Assembly (NCBI RefSeq): GCF_002944405.1
Contig: NZ_CP024310.1
Coordinates: 744,001-808,000 of the forward strand
DNA from: Sinorhizobium fredii
GTDB lineage: Bacteria; Pseudomonadota; Alphaproteobacteria; Rhizobiales; Rhizobiaceae
Length of the DNA stretch: 64,000 bases
Reading direction: 5' to 3'
Below are positions 57,074-64,000 of this stretch, piece by piece. Under the pieces are notes generated by a model that did no database searches, was not told the origin of the DNA, and was given only the letters and a program-made list of their open reading frames with translations. Within the stretch, counting starts at the first letter, position 1. Every line of letters starts with the position of its first letter. A program made the position numbers and the translations under genes.

Positions 57074-58174
57074 TCAGGCCCTCCCGCTGATGCGGCCGAG
57101 GGCGAGCTCGCTTGCCGGATCGAAGACATGCAGGCGGCCATCCTGCGGCATGATCTTCAGAACGGCACCTTGCGGCGGGGCGAAGTGGCCGGGCCGGTGG
57201 ACGATGACCTGCTCCGACTGTCCCTGGAGGTTGCCGTAGACATAGGTCTCCGTGCCGAGGCTCTCGTGATATTGCACCTCGAAAGGCAGGCCTTCGCTGT
57301 CGGAAAGGGTGAAATGCGCCGGCCGGATACCGGCAAGGACATCCTGCCCAGCTGTGACGGTGGCGGGCTCCACATCGCTCTTGAGCAGGGTCGGGTAGCC
57401 GACGTCGATGGCGACGCTGCGATCGTCGCCGATCACGATCCGGCCCTTCAAGATATTCATGCGCGGCGAGCCGAGGAAGCCGGCGACGAAGAGATTGCGC
57501 GGATGATCGAAGAGCTCGAGCGGTGATCCGACCTGCTCGATGCGTCCGGCCCGAAGCACGACGATCTTGTCGGCCATGGTCATCGCCTCGACCTGGTCGT
57601 GGGTGACATAGATCATTGTCGTCTGCATGTCGCGATGCAGCTTGGTGATTTCGGCGCGCGTCTGGACGCGCAGCGCCGCATCGAGATTGGAGAGCGGCTC
57701 GTCGAAGAGAAAGATGTCCGGTTCGCGGACGATCGCCCGGCCAATCGCGACGCGCTGGCGCTGCCCGCCCGAAAGCTGCTTCGGCCGGCGCTCGAGATAG
57801 GGTTCGATCGCCAGCATGCGGGCCGCCTCGGCGATCCGCGCGTCGATCTCGGTCCGTTTGAACTTCAGGTTCTCGAGGCCGAAGGCGAGATTCTTGCGCA
57901 CGCTCATATGCGGATAGAGTGCGTAGGACTGGAAGACCATGGCGATCTTCCGTTCGGCCGGCGAGAGCGCCCCGACATCGCGGCCGCCGATCGCGATCGC
58001 GCCGGAGGTGACGTCCTCAAGACCGGCGATGATGCGCAGCAGGGTCGACTTGCCGCAGCCCGACGGGCCGACGAAGACGACGAATTCGCCATCGTCGATC
58101 TGAAGGTTCACGTCGTGCAGGACGTGAACGGTGCCGAACGCCTTGTTGAGGTTCGTAAGCTTGAGATCTCCCAT
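57074..58174 (-). CDS. Sugar ABC transporter ATP-binding protein (UgpC/MalK type)
   Basis: A 366-residue ATPase: Walker A GPSGCGKST, signature LSGGQRQRVAIGRA, Walker B IFLFDEPLSNLD, and a C-terminal TOBE domain from about 240. GGGAGCAGG precedes ATG 58174. It provides the motor for the two permeases and the binding protein at 63429. A 103-base gap separates it from the upstream GH28 gene, so a second promoter is possible there. Confidence 0.93.
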   Translation of the reverse strand: MGDLKLTNLNKAFGTVHVLHDVNLQIDDGEFVVFVGPSGCGKSTLLRIIAGLEDVTSGAIAIGGRDVGALSPAERKIAMVFQSYALYPHMSVRKNLAFGLENLKFKRTEIDARIAEAARMLAIEPYLERRPKQLSGGQRQRVAIGRAIVREPDIFLFDEPLSNLDAALRVQTRAEITKLHRDMQTTMIYVTHDQVEAMTMADKIVVLRAGRIEQVGSPLELFDHPRNLFVAGFLGSPRMNILKGRIVIGDDRSVAIDVGYPTLLKSDVEPATVTAGQDVLAGIRPAHFTLSDSEGLPFEVQYHESLGTETYVYGNLQGQSEQVIVHRPGHFAPPQGAVLKIMPQDGRLHVFDPASELALGRISGRA

Positions 58175-58277
58175 CGCCTGCTCCCGGTAGATCGCCATGC
58201 TTCGGGTCGCTTCGCCCCGAAATCATGGATGTGATCGAGTCTGATAAATTCGAGCGGGATGCGGACATCCCGCTCGG

Positions 58278-59609
58278 TCATCTCGTCTCTTCGACGATAT
58301 CCTGTGCATTCCAGCCTTCCGGCAGACGCACAGGACGCTTCACCGCCACGTCCTCCGCGACCAGCCCGTCGACGCCTTTTAGAAAGATCGCGGGCATGCC
58401 GCCCGGGTAGTCGAGGAGCCCGATGATCCGGCCGTCGGCGCCGCGCGTCCAGGCATTGGCCCGCCCCGCCGCCTCGGCACTTGGAGCGATGTCCGCAAAG
58501 GTTGGCCGCAGGTCGTAGCGCAGGCCGGTGCCGAGCCGTCCGGGCTGCTGCGCAAGCGTGATCCGGTTGAGCTCGACATTGCGGATGCCGGCGTCGGAGG
58601 TGGAAACGAGGTTGATCGCTCCCTCCATTCGGCCGCTGATCTCTTCCACAAGAAGGTTTTCGACGGTGCCGGCCCGGCGCTCCGGGCGCCGGTCGACCAC
58701 CGTCACCGTCAGGGCTTCGCCCGAGCCCCAGAAACCGTCGAGGGTTTCGTGGCAATCGACCTCGATCCGCGAAAAACGGATGTTTCGCATGTGGCCGCCG
58801 TCGCGCGAGAACAGGCCGAGGCCGCGATTGGACTTACTGACAGTGCAGTCCTCGAAGGCGATATCGCTGAAATCGCCGAAGGACTCTGTCCCGAGCTTGA
58901 GCGCGCAGCTCAGACTAGAGACGGTGCAGCGGCGGACCGTCACGTCCTCGCAGGTCCCGATCGCCTTGCCGTCCGGCCCGGCACTCGTCTTCAGGCAGAT
59001 GCCGTCGTCGGCGGTGGAAATGATGCAACCCTCGATCAGCACGCGACGGCAGGCGTCGAGAACGATGCCGTCGGTGTTCGGTAGCCGCCGGTCGTTGGTG
59101 ATCGTGACGGCGCGGATGACGACGTCGTCGCAATCGGCGAGGTGCAGGGTCCACATCGGCGAGCCGGTGACCTGGAACCCGTCGAGGCAGACGGCCCGGC
59201 ATCCCTCGAAGACCACCACGCGGGGCCGGAACTCAGCCGGAACGAAGGTGCCGACATCCGGGTCGTCGCCGGTGATGAAATGCTCGCCGCCCGCCTCGAT
59301 CCTTCCCGGACCGGTGATCCGCACATTCTCGGCGTTGCGTGCGACGATCATGCCCCTGTCGGATTTTTCGGCGATGACGCGAACGGCCGTATCGCGATAG
59401 GCGTGGTAGTCAGGAATGGGCCGCAGCAGGACGCCTTCCGCCAGATGCAGTTCGACGCCGCTCTTCAGGAGCAGCCCGCCCGCCACGTGCTCGCCGGCGA
59501 GCAGCGACACGCGGCCGCCGCCGCAAGCGGCGACCTGATCGATTGCCGTCTGGATCTCGGCGGTCGCATCCCGGCCGGTCGCGTCGATGCTGAGCAGCTG
59601 CGGCGTCAC
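58278..59609 (-). CDS. Polygalacturonase-like glycoside hydrolase (GH28)
   Basis: A 443-residue right-handed beta-helix protein with the catalytic NTDG and ADDGICLK motifs (the three aspartates of GH28). In place of the usual GHG there is LKLGTESFGDFSD, close to the GSE form of exo-acting or rhamnogalacturonan-type members. No signal peptide, so it is probably cytoplasmic, acting on imported oligosaccharides. GTG start with AGGAGG upstream; the start overlaps the GH105 stop (GTGA). Confidence 0.86.
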   Translation of the reverse strand: MTPQLLSIDATGRDATAEIQTAIDQVAACGGGRVSLLAGEHVAGGLLLKSGVELHLAEGVLLRPIPDYHAYRDTAVRVIAEKSDRGMIVARNAENVRITGPGRIEAGGEHFITGDDPDVGTFVPAEFRPRVVVFEGCRAVCLDGFQVTGSPMWTLHLADCDDVVIRAVTITNDRRLPNTDGIVLDACRRVLIEGCIISTADDGICLKTSAGPDGKAIGTCEDVTVRRCTVSSLSCALKLGTESFGDFSDIAFEDCTVSKSNRGLGLFSRDGGHMRNIRFSRIEVDCHETLDGFWGSGEALTVTVVDRRPERRAGTVENLLVEEISGRMEGAINLVSTSDAGIRNVELNRITLAQQPGRLGTGLRYDLRPTFADIAPSAEAAGRANAWTRGADGRIIGLLDYPGGMPAIFLKGVDGLVAEDVAVKRPVRLPEGWNAQDIVEETR

Positions 59610-60706
59610 GATTTGGTATCCTCCTCGAGAAGCACGTCGATCAAGAGCAGCATGGTCAACGCCTGGCCGTAGGGGGTCGGCAGGTTGGGGATGCGCCGGT
59701 AGAAGTCGAGGTCGTGGCCCATCGGCGTTCCATCGGAGACGCCCTGGACGACGCCTTCCGCGTCGATCTGGCCGAGCACCGCCATCAGGGCGCGATCGGC
59801 GTGGACGCGGTCTTCCTGCCGCAGGATGCCGGCTTCGATGCCGCGCAGGATGCCATAGGCTATGCCGGCGGTGGCGGAGGTCTCGACAGGCGAGGTCGGG
59901 TCGTTGACAAGCGTATGGAACATGCCGTCGTCACGTTGATGACGCTTCAGCGCACGGACCTGGCTGGCGAGCACGTTTGAGAGGAAGCGCTTGTCGCTGG
60001 GGTTCAGCGAGGGCACGAGCTCGAAAAGCTCGGGGATCGCCACGGTGATCCAGGCATTCCCGCGCGCCCAGAAGGCTTTGGCGAAGTTGTGCCGGCCGTT
60101 GAAGGTCCAGCCGTGATACCAGAGGCCGGTGATCGGGTCGGAGAGATAGCGGGTGTGAACCATGAACTGGTAGACCGCCTCGTCGATCCAGTCGCGGCGG
60201 TCGCAGATCACCCCGGCGCGGGCGAGGAACAGGCAGGCCATGAACAGCGTGTCGTCCCAGAGTTCGCCGTCGTTCAGCCGTTCCTTGACGACGTGCTGAA
60301 AACCGCCGTCCTCGGTCTTGGGCAGCTTGTGCACCAGCCAGTCGGCCCAGTCCTCCACGAGGGCGCGGAAATCTGGCCGATCGACATGCTCGGTCAGGAT
60401 GACCAGCGGCAGCATCGGCGCCGAACTGTTGATCTGGCGCGGCGGCAGGCCGCGTTCGATCTGCCAGGCATACCAGCCGACGAGATCGTCGATCGCCTTG
60501 CGATCATCGGTGGCGATTGCGCGGCGCAGAAAGCCGTAGAGACCGACGCCGACCTCCCAGTCCCACTCGTCGAACTGGATGCCGCCGACATGATCCGCGC
60601 CGACGAGGCCTTCCTTGATGCCCTTCAGGCGGCTGAAGGCGGAGGCGACCTTGTCGATCTTCGTCTTGAGCATCGATCGCTCGATGTTGATCTTTTTCAT
60701 CTGCAT
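59606..60706 (-). CDS. Unsaturated rhamnogalacturonyl hydrolase-like protein (GH105)
   Basis: A 366-residue alpha/alpha-barrel protein with WDDTLFMACLFLAR (catalytic Asp), WYHGW, FWARGNAWITVAIPEL and ETSATAGIAYGIL, all typical of the YteR/YesR family. These enzymes remove the unsaturated uronic acid from oligosaccharides made by pectin lyases. It probably works in the cytoplasm beside the GH28. ATG 60706 or 60700 are both possible starts. Confidence 0.88.
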   Translation of the reverse strand: MQMKKINIERSMLKTKIDKVASAFSRLKGIKEGLVGADHVGGIQFDEWDWEVGVGLYGFLRRAIATDDRKAIDDLVGWYAWQIERGLPPRQINSSAPMLPLVILTEHVDRPDFRALVEDWADWLVHKLPKTEDGGFQHVVKERLNDGELWDDTLFMACLFLARAGVICDRRDWIDEAVYQFMVHTRYLSDPITGLWYHGWTFNGRHNFAKAFWARGNAWITVAIPELFELVPSLNPSDKRFLSNVLASQVRALKRHQRDDGMFHTLVNDPTSPVETSATAGIAYGILRGIEAGILRQEDRVHADRALMAVLGQIDAEGVVQGVSDGTPMGHDLDFYRRIPNLPTPYGQALTMLLLIDVLLEEDTKS

Positions 60707-60713
60707 GGTCCAC

Positions 60714-63236
60714 TCATGAATAGAAGAGACGGTCCGCCCGACCGGCGGGACCCGCACTGTCGAAGGTGATCTCGGGCTGCGGCTGCGCGTGGCCGAAGGT
60801 CAGGGGCTTCCCGCCGAGCGAGAAGGCGCCGTCATGGGAAAGCCGCAACGCCGGCCGATCCGGAGGCGCGACCGAAAGCAGGCGCCGATCGGCGTCGAAG
60901 CTCACCTCGGTCAAGTGAATGCGCTTGCGAAATCGCTCGAGATCAGTGCCGCTGCCGCAGCCGATGGCGGCGATCCAGCCGCAGAGGCGTCCCTCGGAGC
61001 GGAGCTCGCGCCCGGCCGTGGCGCCCTTGGTAAGCATGGTGAGGCCGTTGGTGGCGTAAAGAGCGGCGAAGCCGGCGCCCGAGCGGACGATCAGCCAGTT
61101 GTCCTCGATGAGGATCTCATCGAAACCGTCCCGTCCGAGATAGGCGTGCGTCCAGCCGTTGCGATGATCCTCCGTGTCGAAGATCATCAGCGCCAGGTCG
61201 CGGTGCTGGGCGACGCGCGGAAGAATACCGCTGCCTGCCCAGTAGGAGGGCCGCTGCGTGCCCCAGGGATCGTCCTCGCCCGGGTGGTTCACCCAGAGCC
61301 GCGCCATCGGGTGGCCCGCCAGGCGGATGTCCATCACGTGCTGCTGGTGTCCCTTTTGGCCGGTCTTGTGGTCGACGACCGTCGATAGCTGCGCCGCCTC
61401 GTTCTTGAAGAGAACGAGCTTGCCGGCATCGAGCCCCTGCGCGTAGCGGGCCTCGATGGCTCGGCCGGGCTCCAGCCGCGCCAGCCGGTCGAGACGGGTC
61501 GGCGGGACATAGGCGGATGAGCAGAACATCGGCAGCGACGCGACGCCGCCGTTCAGCCATCCCTCGCCGAAGGCGACCGCGGCGAAAGGCGCGAGCTCGG
61601 TCAGCGGTCCGGCCCGCAGTTCCTTGTCGTAGGCGCGGCCCTGCGAGCCCGCCGGCACGCCGGCAAGAGTATGCAGCGCGATCATCTCGAAGATCAGGTC
61701 GAGCTGGCGCCGGGCGCGGCCGGCGAGTTCCGGCTCGGCCCAATGTTCGAGCGCCAAAAGGCCGATGAAGTCGATCGGGTAATAGGCCGCCGAGTTCCAT
61801 TCCGCGAGCCCATGCGCCTCGACGCTGTCGAACCAGCGATGAAGGCGTGCCTTGGCGAGCGCCGCCTGCTCACGTCCGCTCCGCCCCGAGGCCGCGAAGA
61901 CGGCGTCCGGCAGGAAGTCTCCGGCGAGCAACTGGCTCGTATGGAAGCACAGCACATGGTTCTCGCTCCAGAACCACATCACGTCATTGCCGGGCTCGTC
62001 CACCCAGTAGCGGTAGGCGAGGACCGATGCCCGGATTCTCTCGACGGTCTGAGGTCCAAGGTGCCCCCCGTAGGCGCGGACCAGCCAGAGCAGCGGCACC
62101 AGGACGAAGTCGGAACAATCCTCGCGTCGGTCGATCGACTGCAGCGTCACCGCGATGAGGCGGTCGATCGTTGTCCTGTCGTCGCTGCCGGAGGCGACCA
62201 TGGCAAGCGCCCGGCTGATGCGTTCCGCCCCGTGGCGGGCACTGAAATCGAGTGCCGCCCGCTTTCGCTCGGTGATGCTGCCCGCCCGTGTGGCTGGCGA
62301 AAGCCGGCCGAGGAAGGCGGCATCGATGACCCGGGTGACGGTGCCGGCGCCGGATCCGATCGTCAGCCGCACGCTGTGATAGCCATCGGGAATGCCGAGC
62401 GTCTCGGGAATGGAGAGCCGCGTCTCGGCTGCGCCGAGCGTCGTGGCAGCGCGCGTCAGGATCGCTCGATCGTGGCCATGGCTCACGACTTCGACGAGGA
62501 GGGGAAGGTCGGTTCCGGACGGGGCGTCGAAGACGAGTTCGAGCGCCGACCCGACGAAGACGTCGCGGCTGGGCCGGACGTCGCGCACAAGGGCGGCGAG
62601 GCGGTTGACCTCATCGCTGTCGAGAGGAACCGGCAGGACGACCGTCAGCGGCGCCTCATCCAGAAGCTCGAGCTCGAAGAACCAGATCGTGTCCCGTTCG
62701 GCGAGATCCTCCGCGTGAAGCAGGATTTCGTTGTCGCCCGGATGAAGGTCGAGCGTTACGTCGGTCGTGCTCTCGACATTGCGCCGGAACGGTTCGAAGC
62801 GCACCTGCTCCGCGCCGTTCACCCAGATGCGCAGGCCGCCGCAGGTGCGGAGCCTCAGATGGAGCCGGCGCGGGGCATCGGTCCGCAACGTGCCCTTCAG
62901 CCACCGGCGGACATGGGTCGGCACATGCCAGAAGCCGGTGAATTCGACGCGGCGGTTCGAGCCCGGCAGGTTCAGATGCGCTGCCGGCCAGTCGCGTTCC
63001 GGTTCGATCGTCCGGCCGACCATCTCGGCCCAGAAAGCCTTGCGGCAGGGCAGGTCGCCGACATCGACGAAACCGTTGATGAAGCGGTAATTGACGCGAT
63101 CCTCCGCCGGCGCCGCGGTCCCGGGGAAGCCATCGCTGATCAGCTCGGAGACGATCCAGGCGGTGATCGTCTCGCCCTTTCGGACCTCATAGGTCGGGTC
63201 GAGAGACGGCGCTTGCGTTGCGGAATTCTCCTTCAT
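60714..63236 (-). CDS. Large cytoplasmic protein of unknown family, likely polysaccharide-active
   Basis: 840 residues without signal peptide or membrane helix. The N-terminal third (about 1-300) looks like beta-sandwich domains (NEILLHAEDLAERDTIWFFELELLD). The middle (about 310-600) is helical and resembles an alpha/alpha toroid (FWSENHVLCFHTSQ, AYYPIDFIGLLALEHW). The last part is beta-rich, as in heparinase-like or GH toroid enzymes. I cannot name its family. It is the first gene of the pectin operon, behind a LacI-type site, with ribosome site GGGAGG at ATG 63236. A lyase or hydrolase of substituted uronic-acid oligosaccharides is a reasonable guess. Confidence 0.75.
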   Translation of the reverse strand: MKENSATQAPSLDPTYEVRKGETITAWIVSELISDGFPGTAAPAEDRVNYRFINGFVDVGDLPCRKAFWAEMVGRTIEPERDWPAAHLNLPGSNRRVEFTGFWHVPTHVRRWLKGTLRTDAPRRLHLRLRTCGGLRIWVNGAEQVRFEPFRRNVESTTDVTLDLHPGDNEILLHAEDLAERDTIWFFELELLDEAPLTVVLPVPLDSDEVNRLAALVRDVRPSRDVFVGSALELVFDAPSGTDLPLLVEVVSHGHDRAILTRAATTLGAAETRLSIPETLGIPDGYHSVRLTIGSGAGTVTRVIDAAFLGRLSPATRAGSITERKRAALDFSARHGAERISRALAMVASGSDDRTTIDRLIAVTLQSIDRREDCSDFVLVPLLWLVRAYGGHLGPQTVERIRASVLAYRYWVDEPGNDVMWFWSENHVLCFHTSQLLAGDFLPDAVFAASGRSGREQAALAKARLHRWFDSVEAHGLAEWNSAAYYPIDFIGLLALEHWAEPELAGRARRQLDLIFEMIALHTLAGVPAGSQGRAYDKELRAGPLTELAPFAAVAFGEGWLNGGVASLPMFCSSAYVPPTRLDRLARLEPGRAIEARYAQGLDAGKLVLFKNEAAQLSTVVDHKTGQKGHQQHVMDIRLAGHPMARLWVNHPGEDDPWGTQRPSYWAGSGILPRVAQHRDLALMIFDTEDHRNGWTHAYLGRDGFDEILIEDNWLIVRSGAGFAALYATNGLTMLTKGATAGRELRSEGRLCGWIAAIGCGSGTDLERFRKRIHLTEVSFDADRRLLSVAPPDRPALRLSHDGAFSLGGKPLTFGHAQPQPEITFDSAGPAGRADRLFYS

Positions 63237-63258
63237 AGATCGCCTCCCGTCGATCATA

Positions 63259-63272
63259 TGAAAATTTTTTCA
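63259..63272. promoter_or_regulatory. LacI-type operator copy 1 (TGAAAA-TT-TTTTCA)
   Basis: A 6-bp inverted repeat 23 bases upstream of the 840-residue protein's start, matching the copy at 63401. Confidence 0.68.
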
Positions 63273-63400
63273 CCAGTGGCGTTCTGACCAGTTAGGACGT
63301 CCCGCCTGCGATATGCCGGCAAAGAAACAGCTTGACCTTTGCGCTGTCAAGTCGCAAAAAGGTGAAAATCGAATTTGGCAGAGGAGTTCCGGTTCGATTA

Positions 63401-63414
63401 TGAAAATATTTTCA
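63401..63414. promoter_or_regulatory. LacI-type operator copy 2 (TGAAAA-TA-TTTTCA)
   Basis: Core of an 18-bp perfect palindrome (63399-63416), 15 bases before the binding-protein start. A half site TGAAAA also lies at 63363-63368. Confidence 0.7.
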
Positions 63415-63428
63415 TAGGGAGGATGAGC

Positions 63429-64000
63429 ATGTCGAAACTCTTATCGGGCGTCAGCGCCTTTGTAATCGCCGGCTTCGTCGGCGTGGCTTCGGCTCAGGCC
63501 GAAACCAAGACGATCACATTCCTGTTTACCGATGACGATCAGGGCTACGTCCAGCGCATGGCCGAGCTCAGCAGGGAATTCGAGAGCACCCATCCGGATG
63601 TGAAGGTCAATTTCGTCTCGTCCGGCTACGACGCCGTGGCCAAGCAGTTGCCGGTGCAGCTTGCGGTCGGTGAGGGCCCCGATCTCGCCAAGATCACCGA
63701 TTGGCAGCTCGCTCCCTATTACCTGGACATGCGCCCCTACATGAAGGATCCGGAAGCTTACGCCAAGCTTCACGGCGCAAGCCTCGAACAACTGCGCCTG
63801 CCGAACATCAACGAGCCGAATTCCATCAACGGCTACGTGGCGTCGCAGACGCTCAACCTGCCCTTCGTCAACAAGACGCTGTTCGAGCAGGCCGGCGAGC
63901 CCCTGCCGGGGCCGAAGGCAACGCTCAAGGAGATCGTCGAAGCCTCGGCGCGGGTCGCGAAGGCAACGGGCGTGCAGGTTCCCTTCACCATGGACCGCTC
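63429..64000 (+). CDS. ABC transporter sugar-binding protein (partial, cut by window end)
   Basis: The first 190 residues of a family 1 solute-binding protein. A signal peptide (about 1-25, ASAQA-ET) is followed by the N-terminal lobe (ITFLFTDDDQGYVQRMAELSREFE, LAVGEGPDLAKITDW). ATG 63429 follows AGGGAGG by six bases; an ATG at 63423 overlaps that ribosome site. It is divergent from the pectin operon and should feed its permeases with oligogalacturonides or related sugars. Confidence 0.9.
   Translation, partial: MSKLLSGVSAFVIAGFVGVASAQAETKTITFLFTDDDQGYVQRMAELSREFESTHPDVKVNFVSSGYDAVAKQLPVQLAVGEGPDLAKITDWQLAPYYLDMRPYMKDPEAYAKLHGASLEQLRLPNINEPNSINGYVASQTLNLPFVNKTLFEQAGEPLPGPKATLKEIVEASARVAKATGVQVPFTMDR

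Noticed and set aside
61671..63287. 538-residue open frame antisense to the 840-residue protein
   Set aside because: No ribosome site. The minus-strand frame has a strong start and operon context, so this one is a shadow.

Overview
The window reads as part of the second large replicon (a pSymB-like chromid or megaplasmid) of a Sinorhizobium/Ensifer-type alphaproteobacterium. The GC content is high and the coding density is high. The left edge carries the end of exoZ facing exoB, followed by exsA, the gene once called exsB (queC) and exsE; this is the flank of the succinoglycan (EPS-I) cluster as I remember it from S. meliloti. The middle carries the cyclic-di-GMP-controlled polysaccharide loci cuxR/uxs1/uxe, bgrRSTUWV and bgsBA described from the same genus. 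Symbol assignments rest on protein motifs and gene order, not on a database search.

Layout. 1-9.5 kb: exoZ (partial), exoB, ABC exporter exsA, a membrane glycosyltransferase-like protein, the queuosine precursor operon queCDE behind a preQ1-I riboswitch, and the SbmA/BacA-like ABC protein exsE. 10-19.2 kb: stress and redox genes. These are a small XRE regulator, an ECF41 sigma factor coupled to an AhpD-like protein, a chemoreceptor, two secreted cupins, an Rrf2 regulator, an MscS channel, an NmrA-like protein, a second AhpD-like protein and a LysR regulator. 19.3-34.6 kb: an adenylate cyclase-TPR protein, then a sugar ABC importer operon and a divergent catabolic operon on either side of a TetR regulator. 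The catabolic genes are Gfo/Idh dehydrogenases, a DUF993 aldolase-like protein, an enolase-superfamily protein and a sugar epimerase/isomerase. 34.7-36.5 kb: a secreted intradiol dioxygenase-like protein, ArsC and a small lipoprotein.

36.6-53.5 kb is a c-di-GMP polysaccharide region. CuxR (AraC type with an N-terminal RxxxR) diverges from uxs1-uxe-GT2-GH26, a UDP-xylose/UDP-arabinose polysaccharide operon. Next comes the partner-switching operon bgrR-S-T-U-W-V (GGDEF-EAL protein, PP2C phosphatase, HATPase kinase, STAS protein). Divergent from it is bgsB-bgsA, for the mixed-linkage beta-glucan. Signal sensing, c-di-GMP production and two target polysaccharides therefore sit together.

53.5-64 kb is a pectin/rhamnogalacturonan oligosaccharide utilisation locus: a LacI regulator, two permeases, an ATPase, a GH28, a GH105, an 840-residue protein of unknown family and, divergently, a solute-binding protein cut by the window end.

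Non-coding signals found by eye: the preQ1-I riboswitch; three copies of GGATA-N5-TATCC linked to the Rrf2 gene; paired TetR-type sites (GTAACT-N4-AGTTAC type); paired LacI-type sites (TGAAAA-N2-TTTTCA); an ECF41-type promoter; and several terminator-like hairpins. I saw no tRNA or rRNA gene, CRISPR array, insertion sequence or replication origin.
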